The notes beneath the pieces are model-generated. The model saw only the letters and a list, made by a program, of their open reading frames with translations. It had not been told where the DNA came from and did not search any database. Shown piece after piece: positions 1 through 10,641 of a stretch of 32,927 nt of DNA. Numbering within the stretch: position 1 is the first letter of the stretch; each line of letters starts with the position of its first letter. This stretch comes from Chloroflexota bacterium. GTDB taxonomy: Bacteria; Chloroflexota; Dehalococcoidia; UBA2979. The DNA is taken from contig VXMU01000059.1 in the NCBI GenBank assembly GCA_009840945.1, positions 1-32,927 on the forward strand, written 5' to 3'. The translations under genes were made by a program, and so were the position numbers.

Positions 1-1
1 G

Positions 2-3000
2 CCGACGCCGGAGCCGACCCCCGAGCCGACACCGGCACCCACACCGGAGCCGACCCCCGAGCCCAACCTCGTCCCGGTGTTCTCGGTCGCGATCAGCGGC
101 CTGTCGTTCGAGGAGGGCGAGGAGGCGACGTCGCTCACGCTGCCGACAGCCGACGGCGGCGACGGCACGCTCACCTACAGCCTGACCGGCCTGCCCGCGG
201 GGATGACCTTCGACGCCGGGACCCGCGCCCTCGGCGGTACGCCGTCCGAGGCGGGCGACTTCTCGCTGACCTACACCGCCACCGACGAGGACGGTGACCA
301 GGCCTCGTTCGCCATCGCCATCACTGTCGAGGCGGCGCCGCTGGTGTTGAAGCAAGTCGCCCAGCCGCGTGTCGGCAGCCTCACGATCACCCGCGTCCAG
401 TCCGATACGCCGATGAACCCCGCGCTGGACGTGAGCTGGACGAAGCCCGATGACATCGGTCTCACCATCAGCTGGTACAAGCTGCAATACCGCAAGCAGG
501 GCGTCACGACGTGGACCGAGGACAGCACGGTCATCGAGACCACCAGTCACAGGTTGACCGGCCTCGAGGCCGGCACGACCTACGAAGTCCAGGTCGCCAC
601 CGGCACGAATGAGCAGGGGCTTGGCGACTGGTCGGAGACGGGCTCAGGCCGGGCCAACCGGGCGCCCGCCGCGACCAGCGCGGCCTTCAACGGCGGGACG
701 TTCCCAGTCGGGAGCGTCGCGACGTACGCCGAGACCGGACAGGGCGCGCTGGGGCCGTTCTTCAGCGACGCCGATGGCGACGCGCTCACCTACACAGCCT
801 CCTCGCAGCATCCCGCGCTGCTCGGGGTCAGCCTCTCGGGCGCGGCAGGGAGCGCCACGCTGACGGCGACCCTGCTCAACCAGGGCGCGTCGACGATCAC
901 CCTCACGGCGAGCGACGCCTTCGGCGGGCAGGTCACGCGCACCGCGACCCTGACCGGCACGGCGAAGACGAGCCGGAGCATCGCCGAGAACTCCGCCGCG
1001 GGCACGGCCGTGGGCGCGCCGGTCACGGGTACGCCCTACAACGGCGTCGCGCTGAGCTACACGCTCCAGGGCAAGGCGGCCGACTCCGGCAAGTTCGTCA
1101 TCGACTCGGCCAGCGGTCAGATTAGCCTCGCAGAGGGCGCGACGCTGGACTACGAGACGGACGACGCGCACCGCGAGACGGAGACCTTCAACGGCCAGGT
1201 CATCGCCAAGTTCTACCGCGGCGAGGTGCACTACACGGTGGACAGCCACGCCGCCGTCATCGACGTCAATATCAAGGTGACCGACGTGGCGCCCGTCGCG
1301 AGCGCGCCCACCCTGACCCGCACGGAGTTCAGCGCGCCGACGGACCCGGCGCTCGACATCACGTGGACGGCCGCCACGGCCAACGGCACGGCCATCACGG
1401 GCTACGAGGCGCGGTACCGCAAGCAGGTTGCCGCGGGCGAAGAGGCCAACTCGTGGACCGACTACAGCGGCACGCTCGGCGCGACCGCGACGACCTTCAA
1501 CCTCCCGAGCCTTGAGGCCGGCGCCATCTACGAGGCGCAGGTGCGGGCCGTGAGCAGCGACGAGGGCGCGGGCCCGTGGTCGAGCACCGGGTCGGGGCGG
1601 GCCAACCGGCCGCCGACTGGGACGGGAGTTGGCTACCCTACTTCGACGGTGCGGTACTACACCATCTATACGCACACCCTGACGCTCGTCCACCACTTCG
1701 CAGACGCGGACGGCGACACGCTCACCTATTCGGCCACACCGTCGCATCCGGGCCTGAACAACGCCTGGGTGGAAGCTCCCGACGTCCTGAAGGTCCACAT
1801 CCGGAACGCAGGTAATACCAGCGTGACCTACAGGGCTCGCGACTCCTACGGTGGCGTCAGCCCCGACGCCATCTCTTCGTACGTTGGCACCGCCGACGAA
1901 ACCCGCACCGTCGCTGAGAACGCCCCGGGCGACACCATGCTCGGCGACCGTGTGCAGGGGCGCCCCTGGAACGGCGAGACGCTGAGCTACACGCTGACCG
2001 GGGAACTGGCGACCTCCGGGCACTTCTACATCAAGCCGCGCGGCAGGATCCGGGTGAAGAAGGGCGCCGTCCTGGATTTCGAAACCAAGAGCTCCTACAC
2101 CGGCAAGGTCGAATACACCGTGAACGGCTACGCGACCGCCATCGACGTCACGGTCAACCTGATCGACCTCGAGGCGGGCAAGCCCGGCACGCCGGCGGTG
2201 ACGCGCACGCGCTTCAGCGAGCCCACGAGCCCGGCGCTCGATGTGGCCTGGACCGCCGCCCCCGCCAACGGCACGACCATCACCGGCTACGAGGCCCAGT
2301 ACCGCGTGAAGGTCGCCGAGGACGAGACCCCCAACGCATGGACCGACTACACGGTCGACGACGGCAACGGCGCCCAGACCAGGACCCTCCCGGCGAGCAT
2401 GAGGAGCATCAACCTCGCCGGCCTCACCGCAGGGACGACCTACGAGTTCCAGGTGCGCGCTCTCACCCGGCTGGAGGGCGAAGGGCCCTGGTCGGACACC
2501 GGGGAGGGCACCGCGAACCGGCCGCCCAACGCGAGCAGCACCCCCTTCAACGGCGGCACGTTCCAGGTCGGCAGCATCGCCACCTACGCCGAGACCGGAC
2601 AGGGCGCGCTGGGCGTGTTCTTCGGCGACGCCGAGGGCGACACGCTGACGTACGCCGCCTCCTCGCAGCACCAGGCGCTCCTCGGGGTCAGCCTGTCCGG
2701 CGCGGCCGGGAGCGCCACGCTGACGGCGACGCTGCTCAACCCCGGCGCGTCGACGATCACTTTCACGGCCAGCGACGCGTACGGCGGGCAGGTCACTCGC
2801 AGCGTCACCCTCACGGGCACGCCGAAGACGGTCGCCCGGAGCGTGGCCGAGAACTCCGCCGCCGGTACGGCGGTGGGCGACCCGGTGACGGGCGTCCCTA
2901 CGACGACGGGGACGAGGAGACCGACGACGCCCTGAGCTACACGCTGTCCGGCGGCCCGTCGACCCTGGCCAACTTCGAGATCGACTCGGCGACCGGCCAG

Positions 3001-6000
3001 ATCAGCGTGAAGCAGGGCGCGTCCCTCGACTACGAGATCGAGAGCTCCTACAGCGGGCAGGTGCACTACACCGTGGACGGCCACGCCGCCGTCATCAACG
3101 TGAGCATCAGCGTGACGGACGTGGAGGCCGGCAAGCCGGCCGCGCCGACGCTCACCCGCACGACGTTCAGCCAGCAGTCGAACCCGGCGCTGGACGTGAC
3201 CTGGACGGCCCCCGCGGCCAACGGCACGACCATCGCCGGCTACGAGGTCCAGTACCGCGTGAAGGTCGCCGACGGCGAAACCGCCAACGCGTGGACGGAC
3301 TACACCGTCGAAGGCTCAGACGGCAACCCGACCAGGACCCTGCCCGCGAGCACGAGAAGCATCAACCTGCCGGACCTGACGGCGGGGACGACCTACGAGT
3401 TCCAGGTGCGGGCTCTCACCAGGCTGGAGGGCGAGGGCCCGTGGTCGGACATCGGGGAAGGTCGGGCGAACCGGGCGCCACGGCTCGCCACGCCGAGCAA
3501 CACCGGTCTCTTCCTTACCCTTCGCTGGGGCGACGCCGCCACGCTGCGACCGATCAGCGGCGACTTCGTCGATGACGACAGCGACACACTGACCTACTCG
3601 GCGTCCGCGGCGCACGCCGGCGTGCTCGGGGTGTCGATCGAGGGCAGCGATCCCACCAACGTGAAGATGGAGGTCCTCAACCCGGCCACGACCACCGTCA
3701 CGTACGGGGTCAGCGACGGGTACGGCGGCTACGTCTCCATCAACCTCGACGTCGCAGGCGTCGCGGACCGGTTGACCGGGAGCGAGCTGACCCGCGACAT
3801 CGACGAGAACTCGCCCGCGGGCACCGCAGTAGGCGACCCGGTCACGGGGACGCCTTACGACGACGGCAACGATGAGACCGATGATGCGTTCAGCTACACG
3901 CTGACGGGCGCCGCGACGAACGCGTTCGTCATGGACTCGAGCACCGGGCAGATCAGCGTGAAGCAGGGCGCGACCCTGGACTACGAGACCACGACGTCCT
4001 ACGAGGGCAGCGTGACGTGGAGCGTGCAGGGCCAGCAGGCCGAGGCCGAAGTCACGATCAGCGTGACGGACCTCGAGGCCGGGAAGCCCGACGCTCCGTC
4101 GGTGACCCGTACTGAGTTCAGCGAGCCCTCGAATCCGGCGCTGGACGTGACCTGGACGGCTCCGGCGGCCAATCGCACGACCATCACCGGCTACGAAGCC
4201 CGGTACCGCGTGAAGGTCGCTCAGGGCCAGCCCGCCAACGCATGGACCGACCACACCGTCACCGGCTCCGACGGCAACCCGACGAAGACGCTCCCCGCGA
4301 CGACCACGAGCTTCAACCTCCCGAACCTGACCGCCGGGACGCCGTACGAGGCGCAGGTGCGCGCCCTCACGAGCAAGGAAGGCCCCGGCCCGTGGTCGGA
4401 CCTCGGGGAAGGGCGCGTCAACACGCCACCAAACGGGACCTCCCTGGGTATCGCCAATGGCAGTTTCGCGGTGGGCGTCTTCGTGAAGAGCTCGTCACCC
4501 GCCGCCGACTACTTCAGTGACACGGATGGCGACACGCTCACGTACTCGACCTCCTCGAACTATCGCGGCGTGGCGTACAGCTATGTCGGCATCGACCCCG
4601 ATGTCGAGGCCAACCCCGTCAAGTTCTGGGCGCGGGCCATCAACCCAAGCACTGCGACGATCACCTACGGAGCGAGCGACGGCTACGGCGGGTATGCCTC
4701 CAAGAGCTGGAACATCACGGGCGTAGCGAACCCGACCCGAAGCGTGCCCGAGAACTCCCCGGCCGGCACGGCGGTGGGAGCTCCGGTCGTGGGGTCATCC
4801 TGGGAAGGCCGTCCGGTGACGTTCACCTACTCGCTGCACGGCGAGGCACTGGACTTCTTCGTCATCGACGCGGCCACCGGCCAGATCAGCGTACGAGTGA
4901 ACAGCCCCTTGGACTACGAGACCAAGAGCTCCTACACGGGGCAGGTGAAGTGGACCGTGCAGGGACAGCCGGCCGTCGCGAACCTCACGATCAACGTCGT
5001 GGACCTCGAGGCCGGCAAGCCGGACGCGCCGACGGTCACGCGCACCGAGTTCAGCGAGCAGTCGAACCCCGCGCTGGACGTGACCTGGACGAAGCCGGCG
5101 GCCAACGGCCTCACGATCAGCTGGTACCAGGTGCAGTACCGCAAGCAGGGCGTGGACAGTTGGACGACCTACAGTGGCCACGTCATCGAGACGACTAGCC
5201 TCAGGCTCTCCGACCTCGAGGCCGGCGCCGTCTACGAGTTCCAGGTGCGCGCCGGCACGAACGAGGAGGGCCTGGGCCCCTGGTCGGACACTGGATCAGC
5301 GCGGGCCAACCGGCCGCCGCACTATGCAAGCTTTAACGGCGTCTACTACTTCTACGTCAATGGTCCTGGTCCCGGGTTGCCGGTTGGAGACACCACCTGG
5401 GTCAGCAGTCCGATCGGACTGTATTACGCGGACCCTGATGGGGACGCGCTGCGGTGGGGCGTCTCGTCCCAGTACCCCGGCATCGGGGACGTCCGGGGGT
5501 TCCAATGGGAGGACAGGCCTTCGGAGTTCCCCTTCCTGCCCGATGAGAGGACTCGGCGCTGGACATTCGAGTTCTACAACCCGGCCTCGCTGGTACTGAC
5601 CTATGGAGCGCATGACGGGTACGGCGGCTACGTTCAGCGGACGTTCACATGGGTGGGCATACAGAACGAAACGCGAACCATCGCCGAGAACTCCGCCGCG
5701 GGCACGGCGGTGGGAGACCCGGTCACCGGGACGCCCTACGACGACGGCGACGATGCGACCGACGACGCGCTGAGCTACCGGCTGTCGGGTGAGGTGGTGG
5801 CCTCCGACCTGTTCGTCATCGACGCGGCGACCGGCCAGATCAGCGTGGCGGAAGGCGCCGCCATCGATTACGAGACCAAGACGTCCTACGCCGGCAAGGT
5901 GCACTGGACCGTGCAGGGCCAGGCCGCCGTCGCCAGCCTCACCATCAACGTGACAGACATCGAGGCCGGTACGCCGGACGCGCCGACGGTCACTCGCACA

Positions 6001-9000
6001 GAGTTCAGCCAGCAATCGAACCCGGCGCTCGATGTGGCGTGGACTGCTCCGGCGGCCAACGGCCTGACCATCACCGGCTACAACGCGCAGTACCGCGTGC
6101 AGGTCGCCGAGGGCGAGACCGCCAACGCCTGGACCGACTACACCGTCGTCGACACCAACAACCAGCAGACCACCACGCTGCCCGCCACGACGACCAGCAT
6201 CACGCTCCCCGACCTCGAGGCCGGCGCGACGTACGAAGTCCAGGTGCGGGCGGTCACGAGCGAGGAGGGCGAGGGGCCGTGGTCGGACACGGGATCAGCG
6301 CGGGCCAACCGGCCGCCGCACCACGCACTTCATAACGGCCAGCATTACTTCTACGTAAATGGTCCCGGTCCCGGCGGGTTGGCGGTTGGAGAAGACTGGA
6401 CCAGCGGCCCGATCGGACTGTTTTTCGCGGACTCGGATGGCGACACGTTGCGTTGGGCCGTGTCTTCCCAGTATCCCGGGATCGGGGACGTGGGAGCCTT
6501 CCAACTCGAGGAGAGGCCGGCGGCGTACCCATTCCTGCCAGATGAGAAGACTCTGCGGTGGACATTCGAGTTCTACAACCCGGCCTCCCTGGTATTGACC
6601 TACGGAGCGCATGACGGGCACGGCGGTTATACCCAACGGACGTTTACATGGACGGGCACGCAAACTGAAACGCGGTCCGTCCGCGAGAACTCGCCGGCCG
6701 GCACGGCGGTCGGCGACCCGGTAACGGGCACGCCGTACGACGACGGCGACGATCAGACCAACGACGCGCTGAGCTACACGCTGAGCGGGGAGGCATCGAC
6801 CTCCGGCGCCTTCGAGATCGACTCGGCGACCGGGCAGATCAGCGTGAAGCAGGGCGCCACCCTCGACCGCGAGACCAAGGCCTCCTACACGGGCAAGGTG
6901 CACTGGACCGTGCAGGGCCAGGCCGCCGTCTTGAACCTGACGATCGAAGTGACGGAGAACAATGCCGTCATCGCCAGCGCGCCAACGCTCACTCGCACGC
7001 AGTTCAGCGAGCCCTCGAACCCGGCGCTCGACGTGACGTGGACGGCCGCCGAGGCCAACGGCACGACCGTCACCGGCTACGAGGTCCAGTACCGCAAGCA
7101 GGTCGCCGCGGGAGACACGCCCGAGGCGTGGACGACGTACACCTACACCGACGCCAACGACGTCGAGACCACCGTGCTCCCCGCGTCGGCGCGCACGGTC
7201 AACCTCGCGGGCCTCGAGGCGGGCGCCACCTACGAGGCGCAGGTGCGTGCCGTCAGCAGCGAGGAGGGCGTGGGGGCGTGGTCCGACACGGGGTCCGGGC
7301 AGGCCAACCGGCCGCCCACCGCGAGCGCTCTCTCGCTGAGCGACGCCACACTCGCCTGGAAGAGCTCCGCCGACTACGACGTGAGCGACAAGTTCGAGGA
7401 CGCCGACGGAGACACGCTGACCTACTCGGCGACCTCGCAGTACCCGGGCGTGATCACCGCCGCGATCACTGGCAGCGGTGCCGACACCCTGCGTGTCACC
7501 GCCCTCAATCCGGCTTCGTCGACCGTCACGTACGCCGCCAGTGACGCGTACGGCGGGTACCTCGCCCGCACCGTGACCATCACGGGGCAGGCGAGCGTGA
7601 CCCGGTCGGTCGCGGAGAACTCGGCAGCGGGCTCGGCGGTAGGTAGCTCGGTGGCGGGCACGCCCTACGACGACGGAAACGACCAGACCGACGACGCTCT
7701 GAGCTACACGCTGAGCGGCGAGGCGTCGACCTCGGGCGCGTTCGAGATCAACTCGGCGACCGGTCAGATCAGCGTCAAGCAGGGCGCGACCATCGACTAC
7801 GAGGCGAAGACCTCCTACACCGGCACGGTCACGTGGAGTGTCCAGGGTCAGGCCGCATCCGTGAGCCTGACTATCAAGGTCACCAACGTGACCGGGCCCG
7901 AGAAGCCCGCCGCGCCGACCGTCGAGGCCGGCGAGGATGCGCCGACCACCTCCCTCGACGTGAGTTGGACGGCCCCCGACGACCTCGGCTCGGCTATCAC
8001 CGGCTACCGGGTGCGTTACCGGACGGCGGGCCCGACTGACTGGACGGAACACACCTTCACCGGCACGGGCACCGAGACCACCATCGAGAGCCTCAACGCG
8101 GCCACCATCTACCGGGTGCAGGTGCTGGCCATCAGCGCCGAGGGCGAGAGCGACTGGTCGGAGAGCGGCACGGGCGTGACCGGTCCCGTCCAGCTCACGG
8201 CCGAGCGCGAGGTGTCGGAGGACGCGCAGGCGGGCGACCCGGTCGGCGAGCCGGTGACGACGACCGACCCCGACGGCCACACCCTCACCTACAGCATCGT
8301 CGCCGACGTCACCGGGGCGTCGGGGGACGGTGCGCAGGCCCAGCAACAGACCAGCAACTTCGTCGTCGATTCAGCCACCGGGCAGATCCGGGTGGCACCG
8401 AACGCCCAACTGGACTACGAGACGTCGGACAGCCACGACCTGACGGTGCGGGCGACGCACACCGTGAGCGAACTCCCCGGCGGTCAGGTCGTGAGCGCGG
8501 TGATCACCGTGACTATCAACGTGACCGACGTGCAGGAGCTGCTCCTGTCGCCGCCGCCTCCGACCCCGCCCGCAGCGCCTCCGGTCACGCCTCCGACCCC
8601 GGCGCTGGAGATCGATCCCGCCAGCCGCGAGGTAGCCGAGAACACCTCGGGAGGCACGAGTGTCGGCGCTCCGGTGACGGCACGGGGCGGGAACGGTGAC
8701 GCGCTGACCTACTCGCTGTCGGGTTCCGGTGCGTTCACCATCGACGCCGCGACCGGCCAGATCCGGGTCGCAACGGGCGCTGTACTCGACCACGAGACGA
8801 CGCAGTCCCACACGGTGACCGTGAGCGTCACGGACGGCGCGGCCACCACCACGGCCGACGTGACCATCACCGTGACCGACGTGAATGAGCCACCGGCCCG
8901 GCCCGACGCGCCGTCGGTGAGCCCGTCACCCGACGCGCCCCAGACCGCCCTCGACGTGACCTGGACTGGCCCCGCCAACACCGGGCCTCCCCTCACCGGC

Positions 9001-10590
9001 TACGACGTCCGCTACCGGAAGCAGGGCGCGCAGGCGTGGTCGTCGCACGCCGTCACCGGCACGGTGACCTCCATCACCATCGCCGGCCTCGATTCCGGCG
9101 CGACGTACGAGGTGCAGGTCGCGGCGTCCAACGACGAGGGCACGAGCGACTGGTCGGACTTCGGGACGGGCTCGACCGAGCCTGAGAACGCCAACAGTGG
9201 CGGCCCACTCAGCGCGGTCCGTTCGGTGGCCGAGAACACAGCAGCGGGCACGGCCGTGGGCGCGCCAATCGACGTGCCGGCTCCGGCCGATGCCACGCTG
9301 ACCTACTCGCTGCCGGGCTCCGACGCCTTCACCATCGACGCTGCCGGCGGCCAGATTCGCGTGGCCACGGGCGTGGCGCTGGACCACGAGTCCCGGCAGT
9401 CGTACTCGGTGACCGTCAGCGTCACGGGCGGCGCGAGCAGCCCCGACGCGCAGCCGGGCGCCGCCGCAACGGTCGCCGTGACGATCCGCGTCACCGACCT
9501 GGACGAGCCGCCGGCACGGCCCGACGCGCCGTCGGTCGTGCGGTCGTCGAGTTCTCCCACATCCGAGCTGGACGTGACGTGGACCGCCCCGGACATGACG
9601 GGCAAGCCGCCGATCACGGCGTACGACATCGGGTACCGCGAGGCGGACGGCGGCGGCTGGACCGAGTGGAGCCTCGACGCTTCGCGGACCAGCACGATCA
9701 TCACGGGACTGCAGGCGGAGACCACGTACCACGTGCGGATCCGCGCCCGCAACGACGAGGGCGAGAGCCCGTGGTCGGACCCGGGCCAGGGCTCCACCGA
9801 GGCGCAGGCCCCCGCGCCGCAGGAGTCGGACCAGCCGGAGCAACCCGATCAGCCCGACGCGCCTGACCAGCCCGACACGCCTGCTCAGCCCGTCACGCCT
9901 ACTCGGACCGTCACGCCTGCCCAGCCCGATACTCCGAGCGGGCCGGACACACCGAGTCAGCCCGAGACACCCGGTATACCCGACGTGCCGCTCGGGCCCG
10001 GTGGGCCGGTCACGCCCGGCCCCGGGGAGCCCGGTACGGCCCTCGGGCCGGACGGGCCGGGTGCGCCCATCACGCCTAACCCCGACGCCGAGCCGCCTTC
10101 GGGCGGGGCGAACGAGGCCGGGCAACCGGTCGTGGGAGTCGGGGCGGCGTCGGGCGCGGGCGCAGGCGCGTCCGCGGCTGGCGGGACCGTGGCGGAGGGC
10201 GCATCGGCCGGCCCGGCGGCGGGACTGCTGACGGTACTCGGGCCGGTGGACAGGGCAGCGGCGGGCGCGGCCGGCGTCGGCACCCTGGCGCTGGTCGCGC
10301 TACTCGCGGGGCTGCACGCACTCCTCGGCGGCCTCACGAAGCCGCTCGGACTGGGCACCGCGCTGCTCATCCCCCTCCTCGTCCCCGCGCGGCGGCGACG
10401 CAAGAAGCAAGCCGCCGAGGAGACTCCCGACACGACGGCGACGCCGGCCTCGGCCCCGGCCCCGGCTCCACCGCGGATCCGGCGGCGAGCGCCCTGGGAG
10501 CGGCACGGGAGAGCCGAGCCGCGACACCGCAACACACCCCGGTCGCGGACGACGAGGCCGTCGGCGAGGGAGCCCCGAGACGAGCAGTAG
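2..10590 (+). CDS. Giant FN3 / Ig-like / cadherin-like surface protein (5'-truncated by window edge, one-base frameshift)
   Basis: The frame is open from the left edge, so the true start lies outside; about 3,529 residues are visible if one missing base at 2896-2898 is restored. Order: a Pro-Thr-Glu linker (residues 1-22), an Ig-like domain of the He_PIG kind (about 25-108), then from residue about 119 eight units of FN3 + Ig-like + cadherin-like domain. These are followed by FN3-cadherin, a Pro-rich spacer, cadherin-FN3-cadherin-FN3, a long Pro/Gly-rich stalk (nt about 9800-10130), hydrophobic stretches at nt 10269-10335 and 10346-10390, and a basic tail starting ARRRRKK. The Ig-like domains carry DADGDTLTY-type acidic loops and the cadherin domains carry AENSAAGT, TGQI and LDYE motifs, consistent with Ca2+ binding. 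I infer an exported protein anchored at its C-terminus, with the repeats outside the cell and a role in adhesion or aggregation. No catalytic domain is visible. Upstream of the shift the reading frame is that of nt 2; downstream it is that of nt 1. Confidence 0.9.
661..965 (+). repeat. Ig-like module, near-copy of the module at 2521-2830
   Basis: The modules in units 1 and 3 both read FNGGTF.VGS.ATYAETGQG and then ASSQH.ALLGVSLSGAAGS, and differ at few residues. Unit 2, which lies between them, has a clearly different Ig-like module at 1615-1890. The similarity between non-adjacent units points to recombination or gene conversion within the array. Confidence 0.75.
5314..5664 (+). repeat. Ig-like module, near-copy of the module at 6313-6663
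   Basis: Units 6 and 7 share an unusual longer Ig-like module containing YFYVNGPGPG, SSQYPGIGDV and RWTFEFYNPASLVLTYGAHD, not seen in the other units. The nucleotide sequences are also very similar, suggesting a fairly recent duplication of one unit. Confidence 0.75.
9800..10130 (+). other. Pro/Gly-rich stalk segment of the giant protein
   Basis: This stretch encodes repeats of the type QPDQPDAPDQPDTP, followed by GPGGPVTPGPGEPG, with no folded-domain signature. It lies between the last FN3 domain and the C-terminal hydrophobic anchor, where a wall-spanning or spacer segment would be expected. It is only loosely collagen-like because the Gly-X-Y register is not kept. Confidence 0.7.
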
Positions 10591-10594
10591 GGCC

Positions 10595-10626
10595 CGAGGA
10601 GTCGCGGACGGTTCCGCGGCTCCTCG
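10595..10626. terminator. Bidirectional hairpin terminator between convergent genes
   Basis: The arms 10595-10608 and 10613-10626 pair over 14 positions with one G-T wobble around a CGGT loop. The hairpin sits in the 51-bp gap between the stop of the giant gene (10590) and the stop of the minus-strand kinase (10642), so it can serve both. There is no clear T-run on either side. Confidence 0.7.
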
Positions 10627-10641
10627 ACTCGCCCCTCTAGG

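Larger units (their letters stand above)
357..7890 (+). repeat. Eight tandem FN3-Ig-cadherin coding units of about 0.9-1.0 kb
   Basis: Unit starts are near 357, 1300, 2171, 3121, 4069, 5001, 5961 and 6961, and the array ends near 7890. Each unit encodes an FN3 domain (opening like TRTEFSEPSNPALDVTWT, ending GPWSDTG), an Ig-like domain with a DADGDTLTY-type loop and a terminal GYGGY-type motif, and a cadherin-like domain (AENSAAGT, TGQISV, LDYE). Linkers between units often read DLEAGKPDAP. A ninth FN3-cadherin pair at about 7890-8535 lacks the Ig-like domain. The repeats diverge to differing degrees, so the array is not a simple recent tandem duplication. Confidence 0.85.

Noticed and set aside
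644-2671. Long open frame on the minus strand opposite the giant gene (also at 6295-8346 and 8926-10125)
   Set aside because: The translations are Arg/Gly/Val-rich without domains and mirror the GC-rich repeats of the plus-strand gene; they are codon-bias shadows.
2890-2905. Programmed frameshift in the giant gene
   Set aside because: There is no X XXY YYZ heptamer in phase; a missing C in a short run explains it more simply.
357-7890. Regular repeats considered as a CRISPR array or a non-coding satellite
   Set aside because: The period is near 0.9-1.0 kb, the frame is kept throughout, and the units translate to FN3, Ig-like and cadherin-like domains.
9800-10130. Collagen-like domain in the stalk
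   Set aside because: Gly does not recur every third residue over any long stretch; Pro-rich linker is the safer description.
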